Part shown: piece by piece, positions 10,489-21,203 of the stretch
Layout: each line of letters opens with the position of its first letter
How positions within the stretch are numbered: the first letter of the stretch is position 1
Origin: Rhodanobacter sp. MP7CTX1
GTDB taxonomy: Bacteria; Pseudomonadota; Gammaproteobacteria; Xanthomonadales; Rhodanobacteraceae
NCBI RefSeq assembly: GCF_014205795.1
Contig: NZ_JACHCN010000005.1
Coordinates: 62,001 to 126,000 of the forward strand
Length of the DNA: 64,000 bases
Direction of reading: 5' to 3'
Notes under the pieces: model-generated
What the model was told of the DNA's origin: nothing
Seen by the model: the letters and a program-made list of their open reading frames with translations, nothing else
Databases searched by the model: none
Position numbers and translations under genes: made by a program

Positions 10489-11238
10489 TCAGTCGTCGTC
10501 CTGCTCCAGCACGACCTTCAACGCAAGCGGCATCTCGCCTTCACGTCTGGCCAGCCATGGTTGTTCATGATGCCAACCGCACAACTGCCAGCCGCGCAGA
10601 CGGTGCAGCTGGTTGCACTCTCGGTCCCACAACACGGTACCGCGGTCGTCGTTCATGCGCATGACCAACCAGCGACCCTGCGGACTAAAGTTGGCATGCG
10701 GACCAACACCGTCAATCGACATGCCATCGGCAAAACGATAGCCACCGTCCGCATAAACGACGTGCCGATAACCTGCCTGGCCAACCTGCGGGTCGGCAAG
10801 CTCATCCGCGAGCTGCCAGACCGGCGGCTGCAATTCGATGATCTCCGCCAGCGGCCCGATCGGCGCCATGGCCAGCTCGGGCCACTCGGCCGAGGCTGTC
10901 GCCATCGATACGCGACGCAGATCCCTGTCCAGCCATGCTTCCAACCCGGCCAGCAGCGTGTATCCCACCAGGGCGCCCAGCAACGCCACGCCCCAAGCGA
11001 TGATAGTCCCACCCAACGCGCGCTGCAGTGCAAACAAAACGCCGGGCAGCCCCCAACGCAGGCTGCGGCGAATCAACCTTGCATGCTCGACGGCCAGCCG
11101 GTACTGCAGCAACAGCACCGCCGCGGCCAGAGCGAGCAATAGCGGCAGGCCCAGCCACCAGGGCAGCAGTGCCAGCAAGGCAGTCCATGCTGCGGCCAGC
11201 AACAGGGCTTTCCACCTCGGCATGAGGCTTACGGCCAT
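10489..11238 (-). CDS. Hypothetical membrane protein
   Basis: A 249-residue protein I do not recognise. The N-terminal ~45 residues form two closely spaced hydrophobic helices (LLLAAAWTALLALLPWWLGL and LLLALAAAVLLLQYRLAV). A basic stretch follows (HARLIRRSLRWG), then a third hydrophobic region around residues 78-97 (IIAWGVALLGALVGYTLLAG). The remaining 150 residues are soluble and rich in Trp and Asp (ARREGEMPLALKVVLEQDDD at the end), with a possible beta-strand repeat GRWLVMRMNDDRGTVLWDRE. It lies between the glycosyltransferase and purL, same strand as both. The start is ATG 11238 or ATG 11223. Confidence 0.6.
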   Translation of the reverse strand: MAVSLMPRWKALLLAAAWTALLALLPWWLGLPLLLALAAAVLLLQYRLAVEHARLIRRSLRWGLPGVLFALQRALGGTIIAWGVALLGALVGYTLLAGLEAWLDRDLRRVSMATASAEWPELAMAPIGPLAEIIELQPPVWQLADELADPQVGQAGYRHVVYADGGYRFADGMSIDGVGPHANFSPQGRWLVMRMNDDRGTVLWDRECNQLHRLRGWQLCGWHHEQPWLARREGEMPLALKVVLEQDDD

Positions 11239-11287
11239 GACTCAGCGCTGCCCAGCGTTTGTCATGGCCGCTTACGACGAAGTGCGA

Positions 11288-14200
11288 TCAGCCACACCAC
11301 ACGCGGGCATTGCGGAACATGCGCATCCACGGCGAATCCTCACCCCACTTCTCCGGATGCCAGCTCAGCTGCACGCTGCGGAACACGCGCTCCGGATGCG
11401 GCATCATGATCATCACGCGACCTTCGGCGGCAGTAAAGCCAGCCAGGCCGCCGGGCGAACCGTTGGTGTTGAGCGGAAAGTTTTCGGTGGGCTTGCCGCG
11501 GTTGTCCACGAAGCGCAACGCGCTGCCTGCCTTGGACGGGCTGCACACTTGCGGGAAGCTCACGCGGCCTTCGCCGTGCGCCACCGCCACCGGAATCCGC
11601 GAACCGGCCATGCCTTTGAAAAAGATGCTCGGTGTATCGAGCACTTCCAGCGTGACCAGCCGCGACTCGTACTGCTCCGATGAGTTACGCAGGAACTTCG
11701 GCCAGTGCTGTGCACCGGGAATGATGTCCTTCAGCTGCGCCATCATCTGGCAACCGTTGCACACGCCAAGCGCAAATTTCGTCGGGTCGGCAAAGAACGC
11801 GGCGAACTGCGCGCGCAGCATCTCGTTGTACAGGATCGAAGTAGCCCAGCCGCGACCGGCACCGAGCACGTCGCCGTAGGAGAAGCCACCGCATGCGGCG
11901 AAGCCACGGAAATCAGCGAGCTTGACGCGACCACTGGCCAGATCGGACATGTGCACATCGACGGCGTCGAAACCAGCGCGGGTAAACGCCGCCGACATCT
12001 CGACCTGACCGTTGACGCCCTGCTCACGCAGCACAGCGATACGTGGTCGCGCACCGCTGCCAATGAGCGATGCGGCCACGTCTTCAGCCGGATTGAAAGT
12101 GAGCTTCGGCGTGATGCCCGGATCGGAGTCGTCAAGCCGGAATTCAAGCTCGGCATCGGCACTTTGCGGATTGTCGCGCAGCCGCTGCATCGCGTGGGTG
12201 GTTTCGTTCCACGCCTTGTACAAGGTGACCCAGTTCCACTTGAACAAAGTATCGCCGGCGAGAAACAGCTTGATGCCGAGCTTCTCTTTTGGCCGTCCAA
12301 TGCGGTGGCTCATGCCGGCCAGACCGTGCTTGACCAACAGCGCTTCGAACGCCTCGCGATTCGCCTCGGCCACTTGCAGTACGGCACCAAGCTCTTCGTT
12401 GAACAAGGAGCGCAAGGTTGCCTCGGCCCAGCCGTCCAGATGAATTTCCAGGCCACAGTGACCGGCAAAAGCCATCTCCAGCAAGGTGGTGATGGCGCCG
12501 CCGTCGGAACGATCGTGATAGGCCAGCAGCAGGCCGTTGGCATTCGCTTCCTGCACCAGCTCGAACAGTCCCTTCAAGCGCTTCGCATCGTCCAGATCCG
12601 GTGGCACGCCGCCGCTGCGGTTGAAGACCTGGGTCAGCGCGGAGCCGCCGAGGCGATCGCGTCCGGCACCCAGATCGATCAGCCACAACTGCGAGTCGCC
12701 ACGATCGAGCTTGAGCTGCGGGGTCAGCGTGCGCCGGACGTCGCTGACGCGGGCAAAGCCGGTAATCACCAGCGACACTGGAGATACCGTGCGCTGCTGC
12801 GTTTTGCCGTCCGTCCACACCGTCTGCATCGACAGCGAGTCCTTACCGACCGGGATCGAGATATCCAGCTGCGGGCATAGTTCCATGCCAATCGCCTTCA
12901 CCGCGTCGAACAATGCAGCATCTTCGCCAGGATGATTGACAGCAGCCATCCAGTTCGCCGACAGGCGAATCTCGCCCAGGCTCGGAATCGCCGCCGCCGC
13001 AAGGTTGGTGATCGCCTCGCCTACCGCCAGCCGCGCGGCATCGGCGCTATTGAGCAGTGCCACCGGCGCGCGCTCGGCCATCGCCATCGCTTCACCGGCA
13101 TAGCCGTCGAAATCGGCGATGGTCACGGCGCAATCGGCCACCGGTACCTGCCACGGACCGACCATCGGGTCACGTGCGTTGAGGCCACCGACAGTGCGGT
13201 CGCCGATGTTGATCAGGAAACTCTTGGAACCTACCGTAGGCAACCGCAGCACGCGAAGCAGTGCTTCGTCCATGCCGATGCCGGTGAGGTCGGGCAGCAG
13301 ATCCACGCGTGGTTTTTTCCGCTTCGCATCACGATGCATGCGCGGCGGCTTGCCGAACAGCACGTCCATCGGCAGGTCGATCACGACCAGCTCGCGCCGC
13401 GGGTCGGTCACCAGCAACCGGCGTTCCGTTGTGGCGTCGCCAACCACCGCGTAGGGACAGCGCTCGCGCACGCACATCGCCTCGAAATCAGCCAGATTCT
13501 CCGGCCCGATCGCCAGCACGTAGCGTTCCTGCGATTCGTTGCTCCACACCTGCATCGGCGACAGTTGCGGATCGTCGCAGGGAATTTTCGAGAGGTCGAT
13601 CTCACCGCCGACGCCGGCGTCGTTGAGCAGCTCCGGGATCGCATTGGAGAGGCCGCCGGCACCGACGTCGTGCACGCTGACGATGGGGTTCTTGTCGCCG
13701 CGCGCACAGCATGCGTCGATGACTTCCTGACAGCGCCGTTCCATCTCGGCGTTGTCGCGCTGCACCGAGGCGAAGTCCAGCTCCGCACTCGACGCGCCCG
13801 AAGCCACCGACGAGGCAGCGCCACCACCCAGACCGATCAGCATCGCCGGACCGCCCAGCACGATCACCTTGTTGCCCGGCTGCACCGGACGCTTCAGCAC
13901 GTGGCCGGCGCGCAAATTCGCCAGACCACCGGCGAGCATGATCGGCTTGTCGTAGCCGCGTCGCAGACCCGCTTCGCCGGTCTCGTGCTCGTAGCTGCGG
14001 AAATAGCCGCCCAGACAGGGGCGACCAAACTCATTGTTGAACGCGGCGGCGCCAAGCGGGCCGTCACGCATGATCTCGAACGCGCTGGCCATCCGCGGCG
14101 GAAGCGGACGCTCCACTTCCCACGGTTGCGGATGACCGGGAATGCGCAGGTCGGACACCGAGAATCCGGTGAGGCCGGCCTTTGGCTTGCCACCGCGCCC

Positions 14201-15166
14201 GGTGGCACCTTCGTCGCGGATCTCGCCACCGGCACCGGTAGCCGCACCCGGCCACGGCGCAATCGCGGTGGGGTGGTTGTGCGTCTCCACCTTGATCGCG
14301 TAGTCGATGCGCTCCTCGTGACCGCGCCACACACCATCGGCCGGATCGGCGAAGAAACGCTTGCCAACACTGCCCTCGATCACCGCCGCATTGTCCGAAT
14401 AGGCTGACAACGTATGCGCCGGCGAAAGCTGGTGGGTGTTTTTGATCATGCCGAACAGGCTCTTGTCCTGTTCTGCGCCGTCCACCGTCCAGCTCGCGTT
14501 GAACACCTTGTGGCGGCAATGCTCGGAGTTCGCCTGCGCGAACATGAAAAGCTCGGCATCGGTCGGATCACGGTCGAGTTCCGAGTAGCGCTCGACCAGA
14601 TACTCGATCTCGTCGTCGGCCAACGCCAGACCCAGCCGCGAGTTCGCTTCAGCGAGTGCCGCATGCGGATCGCTACCGCGCGCGATATGCACCAGATCGC
14701 CGGGCGATCCGGCAAGGAACAACCCTTGTGCGTCTTCGATGCGGGTCAGCACCGACTGCGTCATGGCGTCGTGCAGCACCGCCATGATCGCGGCGTAATC
14801 CGGCGCTTCGGTCAACGGAAGGCCCGACACCTGCCAGGCCAGACCGCGTTCGACCCGGCGTACATCATTGCCTGGCCGATTGAAGCCGGCGCCATGCAGG
14901 ATATCGGTGGCCTTGCTCGACCATGGCGAGATCGTGCCGAAGCGCGGCACCACCCACAGGGTGGCGGGTTCAGGCGTGGCGTCCTTCGCTTCCAGCACCG
15001 CCAGCAACCGCTGGCGCAACTCACCAGCGGGCACCGCGTCGGTGTCGACGAAATAGACGAACCACGACGCCTGCACGCGCACGCCCCGATGCAAAGCATC
15101 AAGTCGTGCATTCAGGCGTTCGAGACGGAATGGCGAGAGGGCGCTCTGCCCGTCGAGTGCGATCAT
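11288..15166 (-). CDS. purL: Phosphoribosylformylglycinamidine synthase (large, single-chain)
   Basis: ATP-dependent conversion of FGAR plus glutamine to FGAM in purine synthesis. The 1292 residues match the long proteobacterial form (about 1295 in E. coli). The order is an N-terminal PurS-like domain; a FGAM synthetase core with [30 protein letters not shown] in the first repeat and a second AIR-synthase-like repeat; and a C-terminal glutamine amidotransferase with nucleophile GVCNGCQMM and the [11 protein letters not shown] histidine segment. The start is ATG 15166 ([18 protein letters not shown]). It stands alone in the local context, between an unrelated membrane protein and dsbC. A candidate promoter is 34 bp upstream. 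Confidence 0.98.
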   Translation of the reverse strand: MIALDGQSALSPFRLERLNARLDALHRGVRVQASWFVYFVDTDAVPAGELRQRLLAVLEAKDATPEPATLWVVPRFGTISPWSSKATDILHGAGFNRPGNDVRRVERGLAWQVSGLPLTEAPDYAAIMAVLHDAMTQSVLTRIEDAQGLFLAGSPGDLVHIARGSDPHAALAEANSRLGLALADDEIEYLVERYSELDRDPTDAELFMFAQANSEHCRHKVFNASWTVDGAEQDKSLFGMIKNTHQLSPAHTLSAYSDNAAVIEGSVGKRFFADPADGVWRGHEERIDYAIKVETHNHPTAIAPWPGAATGAGGEIRDEGATGRGGKPKAGLTGFSVSDLRIPGHPQPWEVERPLPPRMASAFEIMRDGPLGAAAFNNEFGRPCLGGYFRSYEHETGEAGLRRGYDKPIMLAGGLANLRAGHVLKRPVQPGNKVIVLGGPAMLIGLGGGAASSVASGASSAELDFASVQRDNAEMERRCQEVIDACCARGDKNPIVSVHDVGAGGLSNAIPELLNDAGVGGEIDLSKIPCDDPQLSPMQVWSNESQERYVLAIGPENLADFEAMCVRERCPYAVVGDATTERRLLVTDPRRELVVIDLPMDVLFGKPPRMHRDAKRKKPRVDLLPDLTGIGMDEALLRVLRLPTVGSKSFLINIGDRTVGGLNARDPMVGPWQVPVADCAVTIADFDGYAGEAMAMAERAPVALLNSADAARLAVGEAITNLAAAAIPSLGEIRLSANWMAAVNHPGEDAALFDAVKAIGMELCPQLDISIPVGKDSLSMQTVWTDGKTQQRTVSPVSLVITGFARVSDVRRTLTPQLKLDRGDSQLWLIDLGAGRDRLGGSALTQVFNRSGGVPPDLDDAKRLKGLFELVQEANANGLLLAYHDRSDGGAITTLLEMAFAGHCGLEIHLDGWAEATLRSLFNEELGAVLQVAEANREAFEALLVKHGLAGMSHRIGRPKEKLGIKLFLAGDTLFKWNWVTLYKAWNETTHAMQRLRDNPQSADAELEFRLDDSDPGITPKLTFNPAEDVAASLIGSGARPRIAVLREQGVNGQVEMSAAFTRAGFDAVDVHMSDLASGRVKLADFRGFAACGGFSYGDVLGAGRGWATSILYNEMLRAQFAAFFADPTKFALGVCNGCQMMAQLKDIIPGAQHWPKFLRNSSEQYESRLVTLEVLDTPSIFFKGMAGSRIPVAVAHGEGRVSFPQVCSPSKAGSALRFVDNRGKPTENFPLNTNGSPGGLAGFTAAEGRVMIMMPHPERVFRSVQLSWHPEKWGEDSPWMRMFRNARVWCG

Positions 15167-15199
15167 GCGGGGAAACGGCGCTGTGCTGGGAAAACGCCC

Positions 15200-15228
15200 A
15201 TTCTAGCTGATGCTGCAATACGGCATAA
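15200..15228 (-). promoter_or_regulatory. Candidate purL promoter
   Basis: On the minus strand, AGC-TAGAAT (-10 at 15200-15205) would start transcription about 27 nt before the purL ATG. The -35 region (TTATGC) is poor. The gcTAnAAT pattern recurs upstream of sdaA, fusA2 and prfC. Confidence 0.4.
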
Positions 15229-15318
15229 CCCGGCAGCGTCCGAGGAGGCCCCGGATTGAGGCCTGGCGGGCTCTACCGGCGGAAAACCTGTGAGAACAAC
15301 TGCACTCGCTCCCCTCTC

Positions 15319-15423
15319 CGTTCGCCCTGAGCGTAGCGCAGCGAAGTCGAAGGGCAGTCGTGGCGTACCGTCCGGCTCTGGCCCTTCGACTCCAGCCCTG
15401 CGGGCCGACGCTCAGGGCGAACG
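15319..15423. repeat. Inverted REP-like element, TTCGCCCTGAG/CTCAGGGCGAA family
   Basis: Outer arms CGTTCGCCCTGAGC and its complement ending CTCAGGGCGAACG, with an inner pair CGAAGTCGAAGGGC / GCCCTTCGACT, form a long hairpin between dsbC and purL. This type of sequence is widely dispersed in xanthomonad and pseudomonad genomes. It is seen once in this window. Confidence 0.75.
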
Positions 15424-15479
15424 GTTGGGTTGAAGCGCACGGGGTGCGCTCCACAGGGTTATCCGCAGATGAATGGGCG

Positions 15480-16277
15480 TTAACCGCCTGCGCTGGAGTG
15501 CTTTTGCACCGCATTCAGCATTTCGGCCGGCGGTAGATAGCCGCCGATCATGCTGCCGTCTTCGGCGAACACCGCCGGCGTACCCATGGCATCGATGCCG
15601 AGCCGCAAACCCAGCTCGTACTCCTGCTTGACCGGGTTGACGCAGGTCGCCGGTTTCGGCGCGTGATCGTGCTTGGCCGCAGTGAGGCTGGCGTTGCGGT
15701 CAGCCGCGCACCACACCGATACCATCTCGGTGTAGATAGGAGTCGGGCCGCCGCTCTGGCTGGTCACGCCATCACGCGGCCACGCCAGGTACTCCACGGC
15801 AATGCCTTCCTTGTTGTAGGCCGCCATGCTTTCGTGCAGCGCACGGCAGTAGCCGCAGGTGACGTCGGTAAACACGGTGATGGTGTATTTCGGGTGCGCC
15901 GGCGCAAACACGATGCGCTCGGAGGCCGGGACCTTGGCCAGCTCAGCCTTGCGGAAGGCAGCCCAGCCGGCATCACTGAGATTGCGTTTGCGGGTCAGAT
16001 CAATCAAATCGCCGTTCAACAGATACTTGCCATCGGCACTGACGTAGATCAGCTGGCCTGCAGCAATCACCTGGTAAAAGCCTAGAATGGGCGCGGCTTC
16101 GATCGAGTCGACCTGGACATCCGCCGAGAGTGCGCCGAGCGCCTGTCGCACCATCTTCTCTGCGGCCGGCGAAACCGCCTGGCTTGCGACCGGCGCCGCC
16201 GCCGCGCCACCATCGGCCGCGTACGCACTGAACGCCAATCCGCCGACGCACAAGGCCAGCAACCATTTCTTCAACAT
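15480..16277 (-). CDS. dsbC: Thiol:disulfide interchange protein DsbC
   Basis: Periplasmic disulfide isomerase kept reduced by DsbD. The start chosen is ATG 16277 with a CGAGG ribosome-binding site. The first 20 residues form a signal peptide (MLKKWLLALCVGGLAFSAYA, cleavage after AYA). An N-terminal dimerisation region (roughly 45-110) precedes a thioredoxin-fold domain carrying the CGYC active site (FTDVTCGYCRALH) and a cis-proline loop GTPAVF. Length is 265 residues. The isomerase-type CGYC distinguishes it from DsbA/DsbG. It lies directly downstream of xerD (95 bp), the same pairing as in E. coli. Confidence 0.96.
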   Translation of the reverse strand: MLKKWLLALCVGGLAFSAYAADGGAAAAPVASQAVSPAAEKMVRQALGALSADVQVDSIEAAPILGFYQVIAAGQLIYVSADGKYLLNGDLIDLTRKRNLSDAGWAAFRKAELAKVPASERIVFAPAHPKYTITVFTDVTCGYCRALHESMAAYNKEGIAVEYLAWPRDGVTSQSGGPTPIYTEMVSVWCAADRNASLTAAKHDHAPKPATCVNPVKQEYELGLRLGIDAMGTPAVFAEDGSMIGGYLPPAEMLNAVQKHSSAGG

Positions 16278-16372
16278 CACAAACCTCGGTACGATCCAGT
16301 CGGCGCACACGGCCGGCGGCCATCCAGCATTCTCGCACACCCGGCTGAACGGGCTCTCACCCGCCAGTCCAT

Positions 16373-17317
16373 TTACCCACGCGGATGGTGCTGCGCATGC
16401 AGCCGTTTCAGACCTTCCTTCGCCACCAGCGTGTAGATCTGCGTGGTGCTCAGCGAACTATGGCCGAGCAGCATCTGCAACGCGCGCAGGTCGGCGCCGT
16501 GGTTCAGCAGATGGGTCGCGAACGAATGTCGCAACACATGCGGCGAGATGCGTTTCGAATGGATGCCGATCCTCATCGCGTAACGCTTCACCAGCGTCCA
16601 GAACATCTGCCGGGTCATGCCCTCGCCACGCCGGCTCAGGAACAACGCCAGCGGCTGACCGCCTTTCGCCAATTCCGGCCGCGCCCCGGCCAGGTAGGCA
16701 GCGATACGCTCCAATGCCACTTCGCCGACCGGCACCAGCCGATCCTTGCCACCCTTGCCCGTCACCCGCAGCACGCCCTGGCGAGTATTCAGCGCCGCCA
16801 GCGGTAGCTCGACCAGTTCGGATACGCGCAGGCCGGAGGCGTACATCAGCTCCAGCATGGCGCGGTCGCGCAAGCCCAGCGTAGTGGTGACGTCGGGAGC
16901 GTCGAGCAGACCCACGATCTCGCGCTCGGCCAGCGCCTTGGGCAGGCTGCGCGGCATCCGCGGCCGCTCGATCAACAGGGTCGGGTCGGCAAAGCCGGGT
17001 TCCATGCGGGCGAGAAAAGCGTAGTAGCGGCGAAAGGCCGACTGCCGCCGCGCGATCGAACGTATCGCTCCCGACTGCGCGCCGTGGTAAGCGGAGATAT
17101 CCTCGCGTCGCGCCGAAGGCAGGCTGCGGCTGCGGCCAGCCAGCCAGGCCGCCAGCGCTTCCAGATCGCGCCGGTACGCCTCCAGCGTGCGATCGGCCAA
17201 GCCGTCCTCCGACCAGACCCGTTCCAGGAACTCGCTTATGCTCCGCCGATCGGCCTCGGCGACAATACGTGGCTGATCGCCTTCGGCGATACTGGCGCGG
17301 CTTTTTTCTTTCATCAT
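16373..17317 (-). CDS. xerD: Site-specific tyrosine recombinase XerD
   Basis: Partner of XerC in resolving chromosome dimers at dif. It has an N-terminal SAM-like domain (ISEFLERVWSEDGLADRTLEAYRRDL) and a C-terminal catalytic domain with the conserved R (ASGLRVSELVELP), K (GKGGKDRLVPVG), HxxR (SPHVLRHSFATHLLNHGADL), H (LLGHSSLSTTQ) and the nucleophile Tyr (TQIYTLV). It ends in the QHHPRG tail typical of XerD. The start is ambiguous among closely spaced ATGs; 17317 gives 314 residues, the ATGs at 17314, 17323 and 17335 are alternatives, and none has a good Shine-Dalgarno. dsbC follows. Confidence 0.96.
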   Translation of the reverse strand: MMKEKSRASIAEGDQPRIVAEADRRSISEFLERVWSEDGLADRTLEAYRRDLEALAAWLAGRSRSLPSARREDISAYHGAQSGAIRSIARRQSAFRRYYAFLARMEPGFADPTLLIERPRMPRSLPKALAEREIVGLLDAPDVTTTLGLRDRAMLELMYASGLRVSELVELPLAALNTRQGVLRVTGKGGKDRLVPVGEVALERIAAYLAGARPELAKGGQPLALFLSRRGEGMTRQMFWTLVKRYAMRIGIHSKRISPHVLRHSFATHLLNHGADLRALQMLLGHSSLSTTQIYTLVAKEGLKRLHAQHHPRG

Positions 17318-17366
17318 GCGCATGATGCTGGCCATTGCGCGCGCACTACGCAAGCGACTATCGACG

Positions 17367-17867
17367 ATGCCCGAGAATCCCTCCGCCACTGCACCGCCCT
17401 GCCCGCTGTGGCGTCGCCTGCTTGCGCTGGTATATGACCTGCTGATCGTGGTCGCGATCATGATGGTGGCCGTGATGATCGGCTTGCTGCTGACTCATGG
17501 CCAGCTGGTCGACGCGCAAGGGCGCATGCAGGCGCTGTGGTTTCCTCCTTTTGAAGGTGCGCTGGTCGCTGCCTATTTCATGACGTCCTGGTTGCGCGGC
17601 GGCCAGACCATCGGCATGCGGCCGTGGCATATCCGGGTCACCCGCGCGGACGGCGGCACGCCGTCGCTGCAGCAGGTGGTGATTCGCGTGCTGGTGGCAT
17701 CGGCGCCGTTACTGCTGTTGATGCTGGAGCCGCGGATCGGACTGCATGCAACGTTGTGGGCGCTGCTGCTGGTGTGGGCCGGCTGGTTTGCGGTGGCATT
17801 GTTCGATCCACGCAAACGCGCGCTGCACGACCTCGCCGCGAACACCGAGATTCGCTTGCTCGTTTGA
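17367..17867 (+). CDS. RDD family membrane protein
   Basis: A 166-residue membrane protein of the RDD family. The defining elements are LWRRLLALVYDLLIVVAIMMVA at the N-terminus, the central GQTIGMRPWHIRVTRADG segment and the C-terminal FDPRKRALHDLAANTEI. Three to four transmembrane helices are likely. ATG 17367 is preferred over an upstream ATG that overlaps xerD. RDD proteins have been proposed as transporters or membrane chaperones, but this one has no specific role assignable. It is divergent from xerD by about 50 bp and is followed 38 bp later by a methyltransferase gene. Confidence 0.85.
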   Translation: MPENPSATAPPCPLWRRLLALVYDLLIVVAIMMVAVMIGLLLTHGQLVDAQGRMQALWFPPFEGALVAAYFMTSWLRGGQTIGMRPWHIRVTRADGGTPSLQQVVIRVLVASAPLLLLMLEPRIGLHATLWALLLVWAGWFAVALFDPRKRALHDLAANTEIRLLV

Positions 17868-17905
17868 ACTTCACATTCTCCTCAGCCGGCGCAGGATTCA
17901 ATCCA

Positions 17906-18667
17906 ATGATGTCGAGCACGAGCCATGTCGAAAGCAGCAGCGATGCCGAACTGATCCGCGCCAACCGTGGCTTCTACGAATCGTTGTGGTCCGACGCGCG
18001 GCTGGTCGGGCCGGAACGTTTCAACACCTGGCCCTTGCTCAACGAACTGGCCGCCGCCGCGCCGCGTCGATTGGAGGTGGCACCCGGCCTGCGCCCACGC
18101 CTGCCGCTCGACGGCACCTGCTTCGTCGACATCAGCCATGCCGCCCTGCGTCGTCTGCACGATCGCGGCGCGCATGCTGTCCACGGCATGATCGGTGCGC
18201 TGCCCTGCGCCGATGCCAGCTTTGACCTGCTTTGCGCGTTCGACATTCTCGAGCACGTTGTCGATGACGACGGCGCGCTGGCCGAGTTGGCGCGGACAGC
18301 GGCGCCCGGCGCGTACATGCTGCTGTCGGTACCGCTGCACCCTGAAGCCTGGACCGCGTTCGATGACTTCGTCGGCCATTGTCGGCGCTACGAACCGGCG
18401 CAGATTATCGCCAAGCTCGCGCAGCACGGTTTCACCATCGAATACAGCGCGATCTATGGCATGCAGCCGAAATCCTCGCGCCTGCTCGACCTCGGGCAGT
18501 GGTACCTGACCCATCAACGTGAACGCGCGATGTGGTGGTACAACCGGGTACTGATGCCGGTCGCGCTGCGCTTCCAGAAAACACTGCAATGGCGCGACGG
18601 CCTGGGCGACACGCAAGGTGTCGACGAGGTGTTGCTGCGCTGCCGCTACCGCCAAGCCGTTGATTGA
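17906..18667 (+). CDS. Class I SAM-dependent methyltransferase (type 11-like)
   Basis: A 253-residue soluble protein with a methyltransferase Rossmann core. Landmarks are LNELAAAAPRRLEVAPGLRPRLP in place of motif I, FDLLCAFDILEHVVDDDGALAELAR (motifs II/III with an EH) and PGAYMLLSVPLHPEAWTAFDDFVGHCRRYEP (post-motif). Motif I lacks the usual D/E-x-G-x-G-x-G spacing. The start is ATG 17906 with AGGA about 9 bp upstream. The substrate is unknown. It lies between the RDD gene and phaZ on the same strand. Confidence 0.75.
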   Translation: MMSSTSHVESSSDAELIRANRGFYESLWSDARLVGPERFNTWPLLNELAAAAPRRLEVAPGLRPRLPLDGTCFVDISHAALRRLHDRGAHAVHGMIGALPCADASFDLLCAFDILEHVVDDDGALAELARTAAPGAYMLLSVPLHPEAWTAFDDFVGHCRRYEPAQIIAKLAQHGFTIEYSAIYGMQPKSSRLLDLGQWYLTHQRERAMWWYNRVLMPVALRFQKTLQWRDGLGDTQGVDEVLLRCRYRQAVD

Positions 18668-18771
18668 AAAGCGTTCGATCGCCTCGACGCAAGCATTTGC
18701 GGCGACGCAACACAGCGGGAACAAACGGCGCTAAGATGCCTGATCCCCGTCTTTGGCAACTCTCAAGTCCC

Positions 18772-20082
18772 ATGCTTTATCAAATCCACGAATGGCAGCG
18801 CTCGTTCCTTGGACCGCTGAGCTACTTCGCGCAGGCCAACGCGCGCATGCTCAACGACAGCGGCACTCCCCTCTCGCAAATGCCGGGTGCCCAGCGAATG
18901 GCTGCCGGCTTCGAGTTGTTCCACCGACTGGGCAAGGAATACGAAAAGCCCGAGTTCGGCATCAACAGCGCCACGGCGCACGGGCAAGAGATCGCGGTGA
19001 TCGAGCGCGTTGCGCTGGACAAGCCCTTTTGCCAGCTCAAGCGCTTCAAGCGCTTCAGTGACGATCCGGACACCATCGAGAAGATGAAGAACGATCCGGT
19101 CGTGCTCCTGGTCGCGCCATTGTCCGGTCATCACGCCACCTTGCTGCGCGACACCGTGCGCACGCTGTTGCGCGATCACAAGGTCTACATCACCGACTGG
19201 GTCGATGCGCGCATGGTGCCGACGACAGCCGGGGCGTTCAGCCTGGATGACTATGTCGGCTATATCGAGGAGTTCATCCGGCATATTGGTGCCAGCGAAC
19301 TGCATGTGATCTCGGTCTGCCAACCGACCGTGCCGGTGCTGGCGGCGGTGTCGCTGATGGCCGCGCGCGGTGAGGCTACGCCGCGCAGTCTGACCATGAT
19401 GGGCGGACCGATCGATCCGCGCTGCAGTCCCACCAGCGTCAACAACCTGGCCACCAAGCAGCCGCTTTCCTGGTTCCAGGGCAATGTGATCCACACCGTG
19501 CCGGCGAACTATCCCGGTCGCGGCCGTGAGGTCTATCCGGGTTTCCTGCAGCACGCCGGCTTCATCGCGATGAACCCCGGTCGCCACCTCAATTCACATT
19601 GGGATTTCTACCAGGACCTGCTGCGCGGCGACCTGGACGACGCGCAGTCGCACCGCAAGTTCTACGACGAGTACAACGCCGTGCTCGACATGCCGGCCGA
19701 GTACTACCTCGACACGATCAGCACGGTGTTCCAGCAGTTCCTGTTGCCACGCGGATTGTGGGACGTGGCCGGCGAACGGGTGGACCCGGGCGCGATCAAG
19801 CACAGCGCCCTGCTCACCATCGAAGGTGAACTGGACGATATCTCCGGCATCGGACAGACCGAAGCGGCGCATGGCTTGTGCAGCGGCATTCCGACCGAAA
19901 AAAGCGTGCACAAGGTGATCGAAGGCGCCGGTCATTACGGCATCTTCAGCGGTCGTCGCTGGCGCGAAACCGTCTACCCGCAGGTGCGCGACTTCATCCG
20001 CAAGTTCGATACCGCGCAGGCAACTGCATCTGCAGCCCCGACCAACGTGTCGGCGATCAGCCGCGCGCGAAAAACGCGCTGA
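18772..20082 (+). CDS. phaZ: Intracellular polyhydroxybutyrate depolymerase
   Basis: Hydrolyses stored PHB granules. The protein is 436 residues from ATG 18772, beginning [16 protein letters not shown], the family N-terminus. Long stretches match my recollection of the Ralstonia Pha[34 protein letters not shown] (putative nucleophile Cys in SVCQP), [37 protein letters not shown] and [12 protein letters not shown]. There is no signal peptide, consistent with an intracellular enzyme. No phaC/phaA/phaB lies nearby. The last 26 bp overlap the convergent threonine aldolase gene. Confidence 0.95.
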   Translation: MLYQIHEWQRSFLGPLSYFAQANARMLNDSGTPLSQMPGAQRMAAGFELFHRLGKEYEKPEFGINSATAHGQEIAVIERVALDKPFCQLKRFKRFSDDPDTIEKMKNDPVVLLVAPLSGHHATLLRDTVRTLLRDHKVYITDWVDARMVPTTAGAFSLDDYVGYIEEFIRHIGASELHVISVCQPTVPVLAAVSLMAARGEATPRSLTMMGGPIDPRCSPTSVNNLATKQPLSWFQGNVIHTVPANYPGRGREVYPGFLQHAGFIAMNPGRHLNSHWDFYQDLLRGDLDDAQSHRKFYDEYNAVLDMPAEYYLDTISTVFQQFLLPRGLWDVAGERVDPGAIKHSALLTIEGELDDISGIGQTEAAHGLCSGIPTEKSVHKVIEGAGHYGIFSGRRWRETVYPQVRDFIRKFDTAQATASAAPTNVSAISRARKTR

Positions 20083-21076
20083 AGGCATCGACGACGCGGG
20101 CAATCCCCGCGTCGTCGATATCCAGATGCGTCACCAGCCGCAGCGTAGGCAGATAGCCGATACTGATGCGGATGCCGGCAGCACGCAGGTGGACGTCCAA
20201 TTCGCGCAGTCGATCAGCGGGCACGTCGATGAAGACCATGTTGGTGTATTGCCCAAGCAGGTCGATGCGAGCGATTTCGCGCAGTCGACCGGCCAGGTAC
20301 GCCGCACGCTGATGGTCATCGGCCAGCCGCGCCACGTGATGATCCAGCGCGTATTGACCGGCCGCCGCCAGCATGCCGGCCTGACGCCAGCCGCCACCGG
20401 CCACTTTGCGCCAGCGTCGCGCCTTGTCGATCAACACCGTTGAACCGACCAGCAGCGAACCGACCGGCGCGCCCAGGCCTTTTGAGAGGCACACCGACAC
20501 GCTGTCGAAATACTGTGCGATGTCGCGCGCCGGCACGTTGCTGGCAACCGCCGCATTGAAGAGGCGTGCGCCATCCAGATGGATGCCCAGGCCACGCTCG
20601 CGGGCAAACGCATGCGCCGCGCGCAGATACTCCAGCGGCAGCACCCGGCCGTGCCAGGTATTTTCCAGTGCGAGCACGCGTGTGCGGGCGAAATGCGGAT
20701 CGATCGGCTTGATCGCCGCAGCCAACTTGTCCAGCGGCAGCGTACCGTCGGCATCATGCGGTATCGGCTGCGGCTGGATCGATCCCAGTACCGCGGCGCC
20801 ACCGCCCTCGAACTTGTAGGTGTGCGCGTCGGCGCCGACCAGGTATTCGTCACCACGCTCGCAGTGCGCCATCAGCGCCAGCAGGTTGGACTGCGTGCCG
20901 GTCGGCACAAACAGCGCCGCCTCCATGCCCAGGTCATCAGCGATGCGCTGCTGCAGGGCATTGACCGTAGGGTCTTCGCCATACACATCGTCACCGACTT
21001 CCGCCGCCACCATCGCCTCACGCATCGCAGGCGTCGGCCGCGTCACCGTGTCACTGCGCAGATCAATCAGGTTCAC
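20057..21076 (-). CDS. ltaE: Low-specificity L-threonine aldolase
   Basis: PLP enzyme cleaving L-threonine/allo-threonine to glycine and acetaldehyde. It is 339 residues starting at GTG 21076 with the canonical [22 protein letters not shown]. The PLP lysine is K199 in [14 protein letters not shown], the cofactor aspartate lies in [10 protein letters not shown] (near 167), and the glycine-rich [11 protein letters not shown] is near 58-68. Convergent with phaZ, overlapping its 3' end by 26 bp. Functionally it links to glyA, sdaA and the serine/glycine genes in this window, but not by operon. Confidence 0.95.
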   Translation of the reverse strand: MNLIDLRSDTVTRPTPAMREAMVAAEVGDDVYGEDPTVNALQQRIADDLGMEAALFVPTGTQSNLLALMAHCERGDEYLVGADAHTYKFEGGGAAVLGSIQPQPIPHDADGTLPLDKLAAAIKPIDPHFARTRVLALENTWHGRVLPLEYLRAAHAFARERGLGIHLDGARLFNAAVASNVPARDIAQYFDSVSVCLSKGLGAPVGSLLVGSTVLIDKARRWRKVAGGGWRQAGMLAAAGQYALDHHVARLADDHQRAAYLAGRLREIARIDLLGQYTNMVFIDVPADRLRELDVHLRAAGIRISIGYLPTLRLVTHLDIDDAGIARVVDAFSAFFARG

Positions 21077-21203
21077 AGCCGTTTCTCTTCGAGGTGGGGG
21101 CGTCGAGAGTGCCCGTTCGTCAGCGCTCGGGCAAGTGGAGATCGTCCACTTGCCCGAAGGTATCGGCGCGGATCACGGCAAGCCTCTTCAGGCCGTGGCC
21201 ATG

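Noticed and set aside
12932-14407. 491-residue open frame antisense to purL
   Set aside because: His/Arg/Gln-rich without family features; purL is unambiguous.
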